Source: Candidatus Zhuqueibacterota bacterium (GTDB taxonomy: Bacteria > Zhuqueibacterota > Zhuqueibacteria > Oceanimicrobiales > Oceanimicrobiaceae). Taken from it: DNA of 64,000 nucleotides. Position numbers and translations under genes: made by a program. Each line of letters opens with the position of its first letter. Positions within the stretch are counted from its first letter, which is position 1. Location: NCBI GenBank assembly GCA_029262055.1, contig JAJDAD010000063.1:1-64000 (forward strand). The letters are read 5' to 3'. Positions 28,601-35,800 of the stretch are shown here, piece after piece. Below the pieces are notes generated by a model. That model saw only the letters and a program-made list of their open reading frames with translations, made no database searches and was not told where the DNA came from.

Positions 28601-31600
28601 GAGCACACCGTGGGTGGAGAACTCACTCTCGGCCGGTAACGCACCACAAATATCAGGAAATTCTCTTAGCTCCGCAGGCGCTGTGACGCCACTCGCTACC
28701 GTCGACTTTGACGTGAGCGCCGCAGTTTCCGGCAACGGCACCTACAGTTTTGGCCTCAAGAACGGCTCGGGAAACCAGGTCAAATACTACACCAAGGAGG
28801 GCAGCTTTGCCCCGGAACTCATCGTTCAGGTCGGTTCCGGCGGTGGTGGCAACACGGCCCCCACTGCGGTCGATGACAACGCCACAACCACGGAACCCAA
28901 TCCCGTTCAGATCGACGTTGTTGCAAATGATTTTGATTCCGATGGTTCAGTAGACGCAAACTCCGTGGCAATTGTCTCGAACCCCACGAACGGGTCGGTC
29001 TCGGTGGCCGGTGGCGGCCTGGTAACCTACACCCCAACTTCAGGGTTTAGCGGCCAGGATACTTTCACCTACACTGTGGATGATAATGAAGGTGCTGCAT
29101 CCAACAGTGCGACCGTTACCGTAACCGTTGACGCCTCCGGTGGTGGCGGTACAGGGACTTTCACATTCATCGCGACTGATGATGGACAGGTGAAATTAAC
29201 CGAACCCGGAAAGAACTACGGTACCAAAGCGACCATGAAGGTCGAGCAGGATAAATTCGCCAGTTACATGAAGTTCAATGTTACCGGTTTGAGTGGCCAG
29301 GTTGTAAGCGCGAAGGTGCGTCTGTTGGTGTCGGATGGGAGCTTCGACGGCAGTACTGAGGGTGGGTCTATCTATCCGGTTGCCAATAGCTTTCTTGGCG
29401 GCGGCGTTCCGTGGGTGCAATCATCCCTGAATGCTGGGAACGCCCCGGCCATTTCCGGGAGCCCGCTGAGTACGGTTGGGACGGTCCTGAGTAATTCTTT
29501 CGTTGATTTTGACGTGACGGCTGCCTTTGGATCGAACGGAGAGTATAGTTTTGCAATTTCCAACACGTCAACCAACCAGGCCAAATACTACAGCCGGGAA
29601 GGGGCTTCGGAGCCGGAGCTGATCATCGAGGTTTCGGGAGGTACGGGCAATCAACCCCCGACAGCCGTTGACGACAACGTCGCCACAAGTGAAAATATTC
29701 CTGTCGTCATCACTGTGACGCAGAACGATTCCGACCCGGACGGCACGCTGGTTCCTGCAACAGTGGCGATAACCACGGGACCAGGCAACGGCTCCACAGC
29801 AGTCAATCCGGCCAATGGTGTGGTGACATACACGCCCGCTTCGGGTTTTTCCGGCAGCGATTCATTCCGGTATACGGTTGAGGACAACGAAGGCGCAGTC
29901 TCAAACGAGGCGCTTGTGAGCGTTCAGGTCAATGGTACCAACGCGCTCCCGGTTGCAGTTGACGACACCGTTACTGTGAGTGAAGATGTACCGAGCGCCA
30001 TCAGTGTACTCTTAAATGATGACGACTCAGACGGCAGCATTGATCCCACGACAGTAAGTGTCACCAGCGGGCCCGGGCAGGGCACGGCTACTGTGAATCC
30101 GTCCACAGGGGAAGTCACCTATGCACCGGCGCTCAACTTTTTCGGGAATGACACCTTCAGCTACACAGTCAAGGACAACGATGGCGCGGTCTCGAACCAG
30201 GCAACAGTCACGATAAGCGTCACACCGGTCAATGATGCGCCAGTGGCCGCCAACGACTCCGAGACCATTACCGGCTCATCAGTCGTGCTCAATGTCACTG
30301 CTAATGACACGGATATTGACGGCACGATTGACGTTACAACCGTGACGGTGGTTTCATTTCCCTCGTCCGGATCCGTGGTTGTCAATCCCTTCTCGGGGAT
30401 AGTAACCTACACTGCCGGCGGCGGTTTTTCCGAGTCAGACAGTTTTACCTACGAAGTACGCGATGACGGAGGCCAGACCTCCAATGTGGCTACTGTCACT
30501 ATTTTTGAGCCGGGTAGCCAGAAAACCCTGTTTTCATTCGGTGCGGCTGAAGATTCCTACGTAAAAACTACCGAGCCGGGCTCCAATTTCGGTGGCCGCA
30601 ACACCATGAAAGTAGAGTCACCGAAATTCTCTTCCTATGTCAAATTCAATGTCACCGGCCTGAACGGCAATGTGCAAAGCGCGCATATCAAACTGTTCGT
30701 TTCGAGTCCCAGTGTCGATGGTGGAACGATCTATCTGGCCAGTAACACGCAGCAGGGCTCCGGTACACCGTGGACGGAAGAGACGCTTACATTTGCAAAC
30801 GCGCCGGAGATCATTGGTTCGGCTCTGTTTAACCCGGGTGCGGTGCAGGAACTTGATACGGCCAGCTTTGAAGTTACATCGGCCATCGGCGGAAATGGTG
30901 TTTACAGCTTTTGTATCCAGAGCACTTCCCTGGACCAGGCGAAATACGCAGCCAAGGAGAGTAGCAATCCCGACCCCGTGCTGGAAATCATCACCGACGG
31001 TGTGCCTCCTGCCGCGCCGACCGTGTCTGCACTCAACCCCGATAGCGGGCTGCCGGGCAGCGAGATCGTAATCTCGGGGAGCGACTTTATTGCGACCTCT
31101 GGCGGTAATCCTTTTTCCGGCACGATTCAAATCATGCCGCTCGGTAACTCCATCACAAAAGGTGTCGCCGGCGCCACCGACAACGCGGGTTATCGCAACG
31201 ACCTGGCGGAATTGCTCGATCTTGACGGCGTCGCGTATAATTTTGTTGGCACAAATGACAACGGCACCGGTTTTGACAACGACCATGAGGGACACGGTGG
31301 CATCCGTGCCGACCAAATTCTGGTCGATTTGAATAGTTATCTCACGACAAATCCTCCCGATATTGTGCTGGTACATATCGGTACCAACGATATCTCCACG
31401 GGAAACACTCCCGCCAGCACGGCCGACGAGACCGGACAAATCATCGATACGATCGAGCAGTTCGATGCCGAGACAGTAATCATTGTGGCCAGTCTTGTAC
31501 CACGCAAAGACCAAAACAATGATGAAACCACGGACCTGAACAACAGAGTCGAGGACCTGGTTGCTGCTCGTCAGTTAAACGGTGAACCGGTTTACTACGC

Positions 31601-33095
31601 ACCGATTAATGAGGCCTTCATAGCAAACCCGAATTGGCAAGCCGATTATTTTCCCGCCGCCGACCAGGTGCATCCGAACGACACGGGCTACGGCGTCATG
31701 GCGGGGGTCTGGTTTGATTTGATCAAAAATATCATTTCCGGTTCTACCGGAATCACGGTCGCCTTCAACGGTAGCGATGCCACCAGCCTTACAGTCGATT
31801 CGGCCAACCAGATCAGAGCAACCGTGCCGGGCACCGCATCGACGGGACCGGTCACTGTCACAACGCAATACGGCAGCGGCCAAGGCCCGAGTGCTTTCAC
31901 GGTGCTGGATCCGACAATCGCCGCGCTCGAGCTTGAGTATCCGCAGGATGCTGTCGTTTGGCAGGCTGGTAGTACGCACATGTTACAATGGCGCACTCTG
32001 GGCAAGGTTGAGGACGTCCGGATTCAATATTCTTTAGATGATGGTGAGACCTGGCTGTCTGCGGCGGAGCGGGTTCCCAACAACGGAAAATTCGTCTGGC
32101 GTTTGCCTTCAGGAGAAACAGAGCGCATCAAGCTTCGAGTCTCTGATGCCCAGAATCGACACATAGAGAGCATTACCGAGAACGGTGTCAGTGTGCGGCA
32201 ACGCGGCAACACTACTTCGCTGCCCAATTGGGTCGAAATGCGACAGGCGCTTGCCAGCGATCCTGAGCTGGATAACGCCAGCCTGCAGCGTGCCGATCTG
32301 AATGGCGACGAAGCTGTGGACCTGCTCGACTTTTTGAGTTTGCTTGATCTTGACGAATCCAGGTTGGCAGCCATGCGTGACAACAGACACGAGGCCGGCC
32401 CGGCCGAAGAGCAGGGGAATCTCAGTCTGATTCTGCCGGCTATTGAACCTCCGGCGGGCAAGCAGGTCGAAATTCCGATCCTGGCAGAAGGGAATGAGAA
32501 GATTCGTGGCTTCCAGTTCCGATTGAATTATGACAGCGAAGCACTGACCAATATCGAGTCTGTTTCAGCCACCAATGAATTGGGGATGGTGCTCGAGACC
32601 TTCGTTGCAGACGGCTATGTCGATGTCATCGGTTACCTGGAAATGGAAGGAAGCGCGGTGCAAACAAATGGCGAGCTGGTGCGACTCAAAGCTGAACTTT
32701 CGTCTTCAGATGTGAATTTTGAAACCAAGGTCACGAATGTGCTTTTTGTCTCCCAGAACCTTGGACGCCTGACAGATACTGTCGTTGACAATTCTACCGG
32801 CAGCGGTAGTCTACCTTCCGAATTCCGCCTGGCACAAAATTATCCTAATCCGTTTAATCCGACCACACAAATCAATTTTGACCTGCCGCAAAAGTCGAAA
32901 GTCACCATTCAGATCTACAGTATTCGCGGTGAACTGGTCGCCACTCTGCTTGACAAAGAAATCGCACCAGGCCGCCACAAAATAACCTGGGACGGCAGGA
33001 ACAGCAGAGGAGTGCGAGCCGCCTCGGGAATTTACATCTATCGCATTAAGGCCGGTAAGTGGAAAAACTCCAAGCGCATGACCCTGCTAAAGTGA
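25629..33095 (+). CDS. Giant secreted protein: LamG, FG-GAP/UnbV, DNRLRE, tandem-95, SGNH hydrolase, dockerin- and cohesin-like, NPFN tail
   Basis: 2488 residues; signal peptide 1-24 (ending LAAQ). Order: LamG lectin fold (28-235), Kre9-like Ig (252-345), FG-GAP propeller ending in an ASPIC/UnbV domain (353-822; GAFGAKIKIYA, REARAMNGYLGQN), TIG (828-908), DNRLRE (910-1068), tandem-95 (1074-1172), DNRLRE (1176-1337), three tandem-95 repeats (1341-1632), DNRLRE (1632-1793), a TIG domain split by an SGNH hydrolase (1793-2095), Kre9-like Ig (2096-2190), one dockerin-like F-hand (about 2223), a cohesin-like domain (2263-2390) and the NPFN tail (2394-2488). SGNH blocks are visible: GNSITKG, GTNDIS and DQVHPND. 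SGNH enzymes often de-esterify polysaccharides, so this could remove acyl groups before lyase attack; the exact ester is unknown. Confidence 0.82.
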   Translation: MKTNITSAWILVCLLGIFHTLAAQGGGTALQFDGQGGYVEISNHPDFQGGSGNSFTIEAWAKVTDLSEDRPIIQKWLDKRNKEWGMTINSGSVNNIAVAIENNGNDFEYEAGGGIVQDNAWHHIAMTYDGNAHTLKIIIDGQEVGSSPVPDGMPSTNATVQIGHHRYKPEKKFLGEIDQIRIWNLVRTPSAIQADMFDTLNGDEAGLIAYYQFDEGSGSTTADQAGNGHTGQFNQGPSNDPFWVASTAPIAGDAFITVTSPNGGEVFEQGDAHTITWISGGAGGHVMVELSEDGGTTWSLVDNSTNNDGRFNWTVPAIVTASGLIRITDTSDTTVRDASNATFAIVAGGGDFNFSFSDITTSAGTGGPEGAGNTGGHAAVFADVDGDDRSDLYHTMLFSSQIADLFFRNTGGSVFADEGAARGIDDLDGGSHGAVFADLDNDGDFDLFNGTTGLDGSPEINNVFRNNSSGIFTDVSNSAGITRREPTRGVVAFDMDSDGDLDLFAVSNFQGSADPSGERNEVYRNDGNLQFTEITTGGLYTAPAGQGATDTDYDGDGDIDIIAGNRTGSLNVLRNDGSGNFTLLGASSIGITHQGREGVTMGDVDNDGDLDMLLSDFNDPQNVALEHLYLNDGDGTFTFKSSFTDTKGFMGGFADLDNDGDLDIVFSGDDVSYVNDGSGNFTVGPSVPVSGIDDPRAIAFSDIDDDGDLDFAIGAKRSRNWLVRNNLTSGNWLKVGLVSPSGQKGAFGAKIKIYAAGQLGGQLLAFREARAMNGYLGQNAQNIHFGLDSRSQVDVQVIFLDGTVSSQTFVSANQTIIFDESPGGGAGPQISSFTPTSGAPGITVSISGTGFTGTSEVLFNGTAATGFSVLSDVALDATVPAAATTGTITVTTPAGSATSTQVFTVTAGNTVTFVTSDDGQVKLTEPSKNYGSKSTTKVEEDKFNTYLKFNVSGLSGAVESARVRLRVSAGTSDGGPDGGSLFLVSNDFLGSSTPWVENSLSAGNAPQISGNSLSSAGAVTPLATVDFDVSAAVSGNGTYSFGLKNGSGNQVKYYTKEGSFAPELIVQVGSGGGGNTAPTAVDDNATTTEPNPVQIDVVANDFDSDGSVDANSVAIVSNPTNGSVSVAGGGLVTYTPTSGFSGQDTFTYTVDDNEGAASNSATVTVTVDASGGGGTGTFTFIATDDGQVKLTEPGKNYGTKATMKVEQDKFASYMKFNVTGLSGQVVSAKVRLLVSDGSFDGSTEGGSIYPVANSFLGGGVPWVQSSLNAGNAPAISGSPLSTVGTVLSNSFVDFDVTAAFGSNGEYSFAISNTSTNQAKYYSREGASEPELIIEVSGGTGNQPPTAVDDNVATSENIPVVITVTQNDSDPDGTLVPATVAITTGPGNGSTAVNPANGVVTYTPASGFSGSDSFRYTVEDNEGAVSNEALVSVQVNGTNALPVAVDDTVTVSEDVPSAISVLLNDDDSDGSIDPTTVSVTSGPGQGTATVNPSTGEVTYAPALNFFGNDTFSYTVKDNDGAVSNQATVTISVTPVNDAPVAANDSETITGSSVVLNVTANDTDIDGTIDVTTVTVVSFPSSGSVVVNPFSGIVTYTAGGGFSESDSFTYEVRDDGGQTSNVATVTIFEPGSQKTLFSFGAAEDSYVKTTEPGSNFGGRNTMKVESPKFSSYVKFNVTGLNGNVQSAHIKLFVSSPSVDGGTIYLASNTQQGSGTPWTEETLTFANAPEIIGSALFNPGAVQELDTASFEVTSAIGGNGVYSFCIQSTSLDQAKYAAKESSNPDPVLEIITDGVPPAAPTVSALNPDSGLPGSEIVISGSDFIATSGGNPFSGTIQIMPLGNSITKGVAGATDNAGYRNDLAELLDLDGVAYNFVGTNDNGTGFDNDHEGHGGIRADQILVDLNSYLTTNPPDIVLVHIGTNDISTGNTPASTADETGQIIDTIEQFDAETVIIVASLVPRKDQNNDETTDLNNRVEDLVAARQLNGEPVYYAPINEAFIANPNWQADYFPAADQVHPNDTGYGVMAGVWFDLIKNIISGSTGITVAFNGSDATSLTVDSANQIRATVPGTASTGPVTVTTQYGSGQGPSAFTVLDPTIAALELEYPQDAVVWQAGSTHMLQWRTLGKVEDVRIQYSLDDGETWLSAAERVPNNGKFVWRLPSGETERIKLRVSDAQNRHIESITENGVSVRQRGNTTSLPNWVEMRQALASDPELDNASLQRADLNGDEAVDLLDFLSLLDLDESRLAAMRDNRHEAGPAEEQGNLSLILPAIEPPAGKQVEIPILAEGNEKIRGFQFRLNYDSEALTNIESVSATNELGMVLETFVADGYVDVIGYLEMEGSAVQTNGELVRLKAELSSSDVNFETKVTNVLFVSQNLGRLTDTVVDNSTGSGSLPSEFRLAQNYPNPFNPTTQINFDLPQKSKVTIQIYSIRGELVATLLDKEIAPGRHKITWDGRNSRGVRAASGIYIYRIKAGKWKNSKRMTLLK

Positions 33096-33262
33096 ACAAT
33101 AAGCAATAAATCCCTCGCCGAAGACGCAGTGCCCGGTGTGACAACCGCGAGCAGCCTGCGAACAAAAAAACCTTTCAGAAGAACACGAGCAAAGTCTACA
33201 CGAGACTGTATTTAAAAGACTTAAGTTGCCTCACTGTCTGTCTGCTCCCGCCAAAAATTCGC

Positions 33263-33290
33263 TTGACTTTTGTCGGCAGAATCTTATACT
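33263..33290 (+). promoter_or_regulatory. Sigma-70-like promoter for the antiporter-nuo operon
   Basis: TTGACT (33263-33268) and TATACT (33285-33290) are separated by 16 bp. Transcription would start near 33297 and give a leader of about 147 nt. Confidence 0.65.
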
Positions 33291-33381
33291 ATCTGTCGGC
33301 TTTTACTTGCCTATCACTCTGTCTCCTATTTTCGGGATTCCAATTTGGATTTTGTTGACACCATTCGTCATGCGAAGTTAC

Positions 33382-33411
33382 GCCGTAGTAAGGGACTACG
33401 GCTTTGTCCCT
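33382..33411 (+). promoter_or_regulatory. Candidate pseudoknot in the antiporter leader
   Basis: GCCGTAGT (33382-33389) pairs perfectly with ACTACGGC (33395-33402) around loop AAGGG. AGGG at 33391-33394 can also pair with CCCT at 33408-33411, giving an H-type pseudoknot; the competing hairpin AGGGAC/GTCCCT would break the first stem. It lies about 30 bp before the translation start. Confidence 0.4.
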
Positions 33412-33443
33412 GAGTCTGTCGCGCCCCTAAACTGAGGAAGAAC

Positions 33444-34961
33444 ATGCGGAACTTCACGGTCATTCTGGTTGCTTTCCTGATACTCGTTTCGTTTTCGTCT
33501 CTGTTTGCAAATAATCCCGAAGAGGTAACTGGAGAAGGCGGATTAGGCAGTGCGCTTCCGCTGTGGAGTGTGATTCCCTTTGTTGGCATCTTGCTGTCGA
33601 TTGCCCTTCTTCCCCTGCTGGCCGAATCGTTCTGGCACCACAATTTTGGTAAAATAGCGCTTTTCTGGGCGCTCCTGTTTGTCGTGCCCTTTCTTTTCGT
33701 ATACGGTAGTGACGCGATCCACGAGATCTTGCACACTTACTTTCTGGAATACTTCCCCTTCATTATATTACTATGGGCCTTGTACACCATCTCCGGCGGC
33801 ATCCTGCTGGTGGGGGCGCCTGTTGGCTTACCCATTAACAATCTGGTGCTGTTGCTGATAGGGACGGTACTTGCCTCCTGGATCGGGACCACGGGAGCAG
33901 CGATGGTTCTTATCCGGCCCCTGATCCGGATGAACAGTTACCGCAAGTCGAAGATCCACCTTATACTGTTTTTTATATTCCTGGTTGCGAACATTGGCGG
34001 TTCCTTGACGCCCCTTGGTGACCCGCCGCTTTTTCTGGGCTTCCTGCAAGGGGTAGATTTCTTTTGGACTTTCCAGATTTTTCCACAAATGGCGGTGGTC
34101 GCGGGCCTACTGCTAGTGATGTTCTTCATCTGGGATAATTACATGTTCCGGAAAGAAGGCTGGCATGAGAAGATGCACCTGAAGGCGGTTCATTTCCAGT
34201 TGCACAAGGAAGGTCCGGAAGAGATGGTGGTGGAAGAAGACATCGTGATAGAAGATCCTGAAACGCACAAGAAACATGAAGAGTCGTACAAGATGCACGT
34301 GAAGGGCTTTTTCAATTTCATGTTTCTCGGTGGTGTTGTGGTCGGCGTCCTGTTCAGCGGAAAGGTCCACCTGGGCGAAGTAACGGTCCTGGGTATCCAC
34401 ATGGAGATTCAGAACATCGTCCGGGATGTTTGGTTGATCATAATGGGATTGCTGTCATTGAAGCTTACCCCGATTGCATACCGCAAGGCCAACGATTTCA
34501 ATTGGTTCCCGATTGTCGAAGTAGCAAAGTTGTTTGCTGCGATTTTCATCACAATCATTCCCGCACTGGCCATGCTCCGCGCCGGACAAGATGGCGCCTT
34601 GCGTTTTGTCATTGACTTTGTCGAAAACCCGAGCGATTATTTCTGGATGACCGGTGTGCTCTCCAGTTTCCTGGATAACGCGCCGACCTATCTTGTGTTC
34701 TTTAACACGGCACTAGGAAAGTTTGGTGAAACTGTCACCTGGCTGATGGCCGAAGACGGAGGTGGCTTATTTCTGCAGGCGATCAGTTGCGGTGCAGTCT
34801 TTTTCGGTGCTAACACCTATATTGGCAATGCACCGAATTTCATGGTTAAATCTATTTCGGAGCAATCCGACATCAAGATGCCCAGCTTCTTTGGGTACAT
34901 GGGATACTCCGTGATTATTCTGGTTCCGTTGTTTGTGCTGACTACCTGGATTTTCTTTTAA
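33444..34961 (+). CDS. Na+/H+ antiporter-like ion transporter (CitMHS_2/NhaD-like)
   Basis: 505 residues with many hydrophobic helices. It resembles the putative sodium:proton antiporter / citrate-transport family of the ion transporter superfamily; markers are SWIGTTGAAMVLIRP, GGSLTPLGDPPLF and SSFLDNAPTYLVF, the discontinuous-helix motifs of this superfamily. The N-terminus looks like a signal or first helix. A highly charged cytoplasmic loop (about 252-285) divides the protein in two halves. GAGGAAG precedes the ATG. The stop TAA shares its last A with the ATG of nuoJ (TAATG), so translation of nuoJ is probably coupled to it. It likely exchanges Na+ and H+ across the inner membrane. The transported ion is inferred from the family and the complex I neighbours; a carboxylate substrate is not excluded. 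Confidence 0.75.
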   Translation: MRNFTVILVAFLILVSFSSLFANNPEEVTGEGGLGSALPLWSVIPFVGILLSIALLPLLAESFWHHNFGKIALFWALLFVVPFLFVYGSDAIHEILHTYFLEYFPFIILLWALYTISGGILLVGAPVGLPINNLVLLLIGTVLASWIGTTGAAMVLIRPLIRMNSYRKSKIHLILFFIFLVANIGGSLTPLGDPPLFLGFLQGVDFFWTFQIFPQMAVVAGLLLVMFFIWDNYMFRKEGWHEKMHLKAVHFQLHKEGPEEMVVEEDIVIEDPETHKKHEESYKMHVKGFFNFMFLGGVVVGVLFSGKVHLGEVTVLGIHMEIQNIVRDVWLIIMGLLSLKLTPIAYRKANDFNWFPIVEVAKLFAAIFITIIPALAMLRAGQDGALRFVIDFVENPSDYFWMTGVLSSFLDNAPTYLVFFNTALGKFGETVTWLMAEDGGGLFLQAISCGAVFFGANTYIGNAPNFMVKSISEQSDIKMPSFFGYMGYSVIILVPLFVLTTWIFF

Positions 34962-35476
34962 TGATTCTCGTTTTATTTTTTGTATTTGCCTGCGTGGCAA
35001 CTGCATCGGCAATCATGATGGTTGTGCACAGGAATCCCATCTACAGCGCGTTGTTCCTGATAGTCTCTCTGTTCGCACTTGCAGGTCTGTACGTGCTGCA
35101 GAATGCACCATTCATCGCTGCTATCCACGTTATCGTTTACACCGGGGCGATAATGGTGCTGTTTTTGTTTGTCCTGATGTTGTTAGACCTGAAACAGGAC
35201 GAGACAAGAGAAAAAACATCCCGGCCGGCACAATTGCTCGGCTGGCTTACCGCCGCGGTGTTGGTAGTAGAGTTGGCCATCTTTGCGATGTCGGACAAGT
35301 ACTCAGTCGCAGGTCCATCGCCGGAGTCTGCAGCCATGGGCCTCCAGATTGGCGATACTGCTACCATCGGCAAGCTTCTCTTTACCAAATATTTGTTTCC
35401 TTTTGAAATAGCTTCCATTCTCCTGCTCTCGGCCATCATCGGTTCTGTTCTTCTTGCCAAGTTGAAACTCAGATGA
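34961..35476 (+). CDS. nuoJ: NADH-quinone oxidoreductase subunit J
   Basis: 171 residues with five predicted helices, the usual size. The conserved stretch [20 protein letters not shown], containing the pi-bulge helix of the J subunit, is at about 52-71. It is an inner-membrane subunit of the complex I membrane arm linking the quinone site to the proton pathways. It begins in the stop codon of the antiporter gene (TAATG) and ends in the start of nuoK (ATGA), so it is tightly coupled on both sides. Confidence 0.95.
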   Translation: MILVLFFVFACVATASAIMMVVHRNPIYSALFLIVSLFALAGLYVLQNAPFIAAIHVIVYTGAIMVLFLFVLMLLDLKQDETREKTSRPAQLLGWLTAAVLVVELAIFAMSDKYSVAGPSPESAAMGLQIGDTATIGKLLFTKYLFPFEIASILLLSAIIGSVLLAKLKLR

Positions 35477-35775
35477 TTCAACCATCCTACTATCTGGTCC
35501 TCAGTGCGATTCTCTTTACAATAGGAGTTGTCGGTGTGCTCACCCGCCGCAACGCCATCGTTATTTTTATGTCGATCGAACTGATGTTGAATGCCGTTAA
35601 CCTGACCTTGGTTACTTTTTCGAGACAGCTTAATTCTCTGGACGGCCAAATCCTGGTGTTTTTTGCCATGGTGGTTGCAGCAGCGGAAGTGGCCGTTGGC
35701 CTGGCGCTGATTGTGGCTATCTTCAGACAGAAAGAATCGGTGAATGTGAACGAGATTAACCTGATGAAGTGGTGA
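35473..35775 (+). CDS. nuoK: NADH-quinone oxidoreductase subunit K
   Basis: 100 residues and three helices, the standard length. The two glutamates needed for proton transfer are in place: [11 protein letters not shown] and [11 protein letters not shown]. It overlaps nuoJ by 4 bp. It is a small antiporter-like (MrpC-type) subunit of the complex I membrane arm. Confidence 0.96.
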   Translation: MIQPSYYLVLSAILFTIGVVGVLTRRNAIVIFMSIELMLNAVNLTLVTFSRQLNSLDGQILVFFAMVVAAAEVAVGLALIVAIFRQKESVNVNEINLMKW

Positions 35776-35800
35776 TTAAGAATATGATGAGTAGAAAGCA

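Larger units (their letters stand above)
33096..33443 (+). other. Intergenic leader region of the antiporter-nuo operon
   Basis: No gene is supported. It holds a sigma-70-like promoter at 33263-33290, a structured element at 33382-33411, and GAGGAAG just before the ATG at 33444. No terminator for the upstream exoprotein gene was found. Confidence 0.65.

Noticed and set aside
30618-31514. 298-codon open frame on the minus strand
   Set aside because: Antisense to the DNRLRE and SGNH part of the large exoprotein, where the plus frame has clear motifs.
33226-33435. 69-codon frame upstream of the antiporter gene
   Set aside because: It covers the predicted promoter and leader and has no features of a protein.
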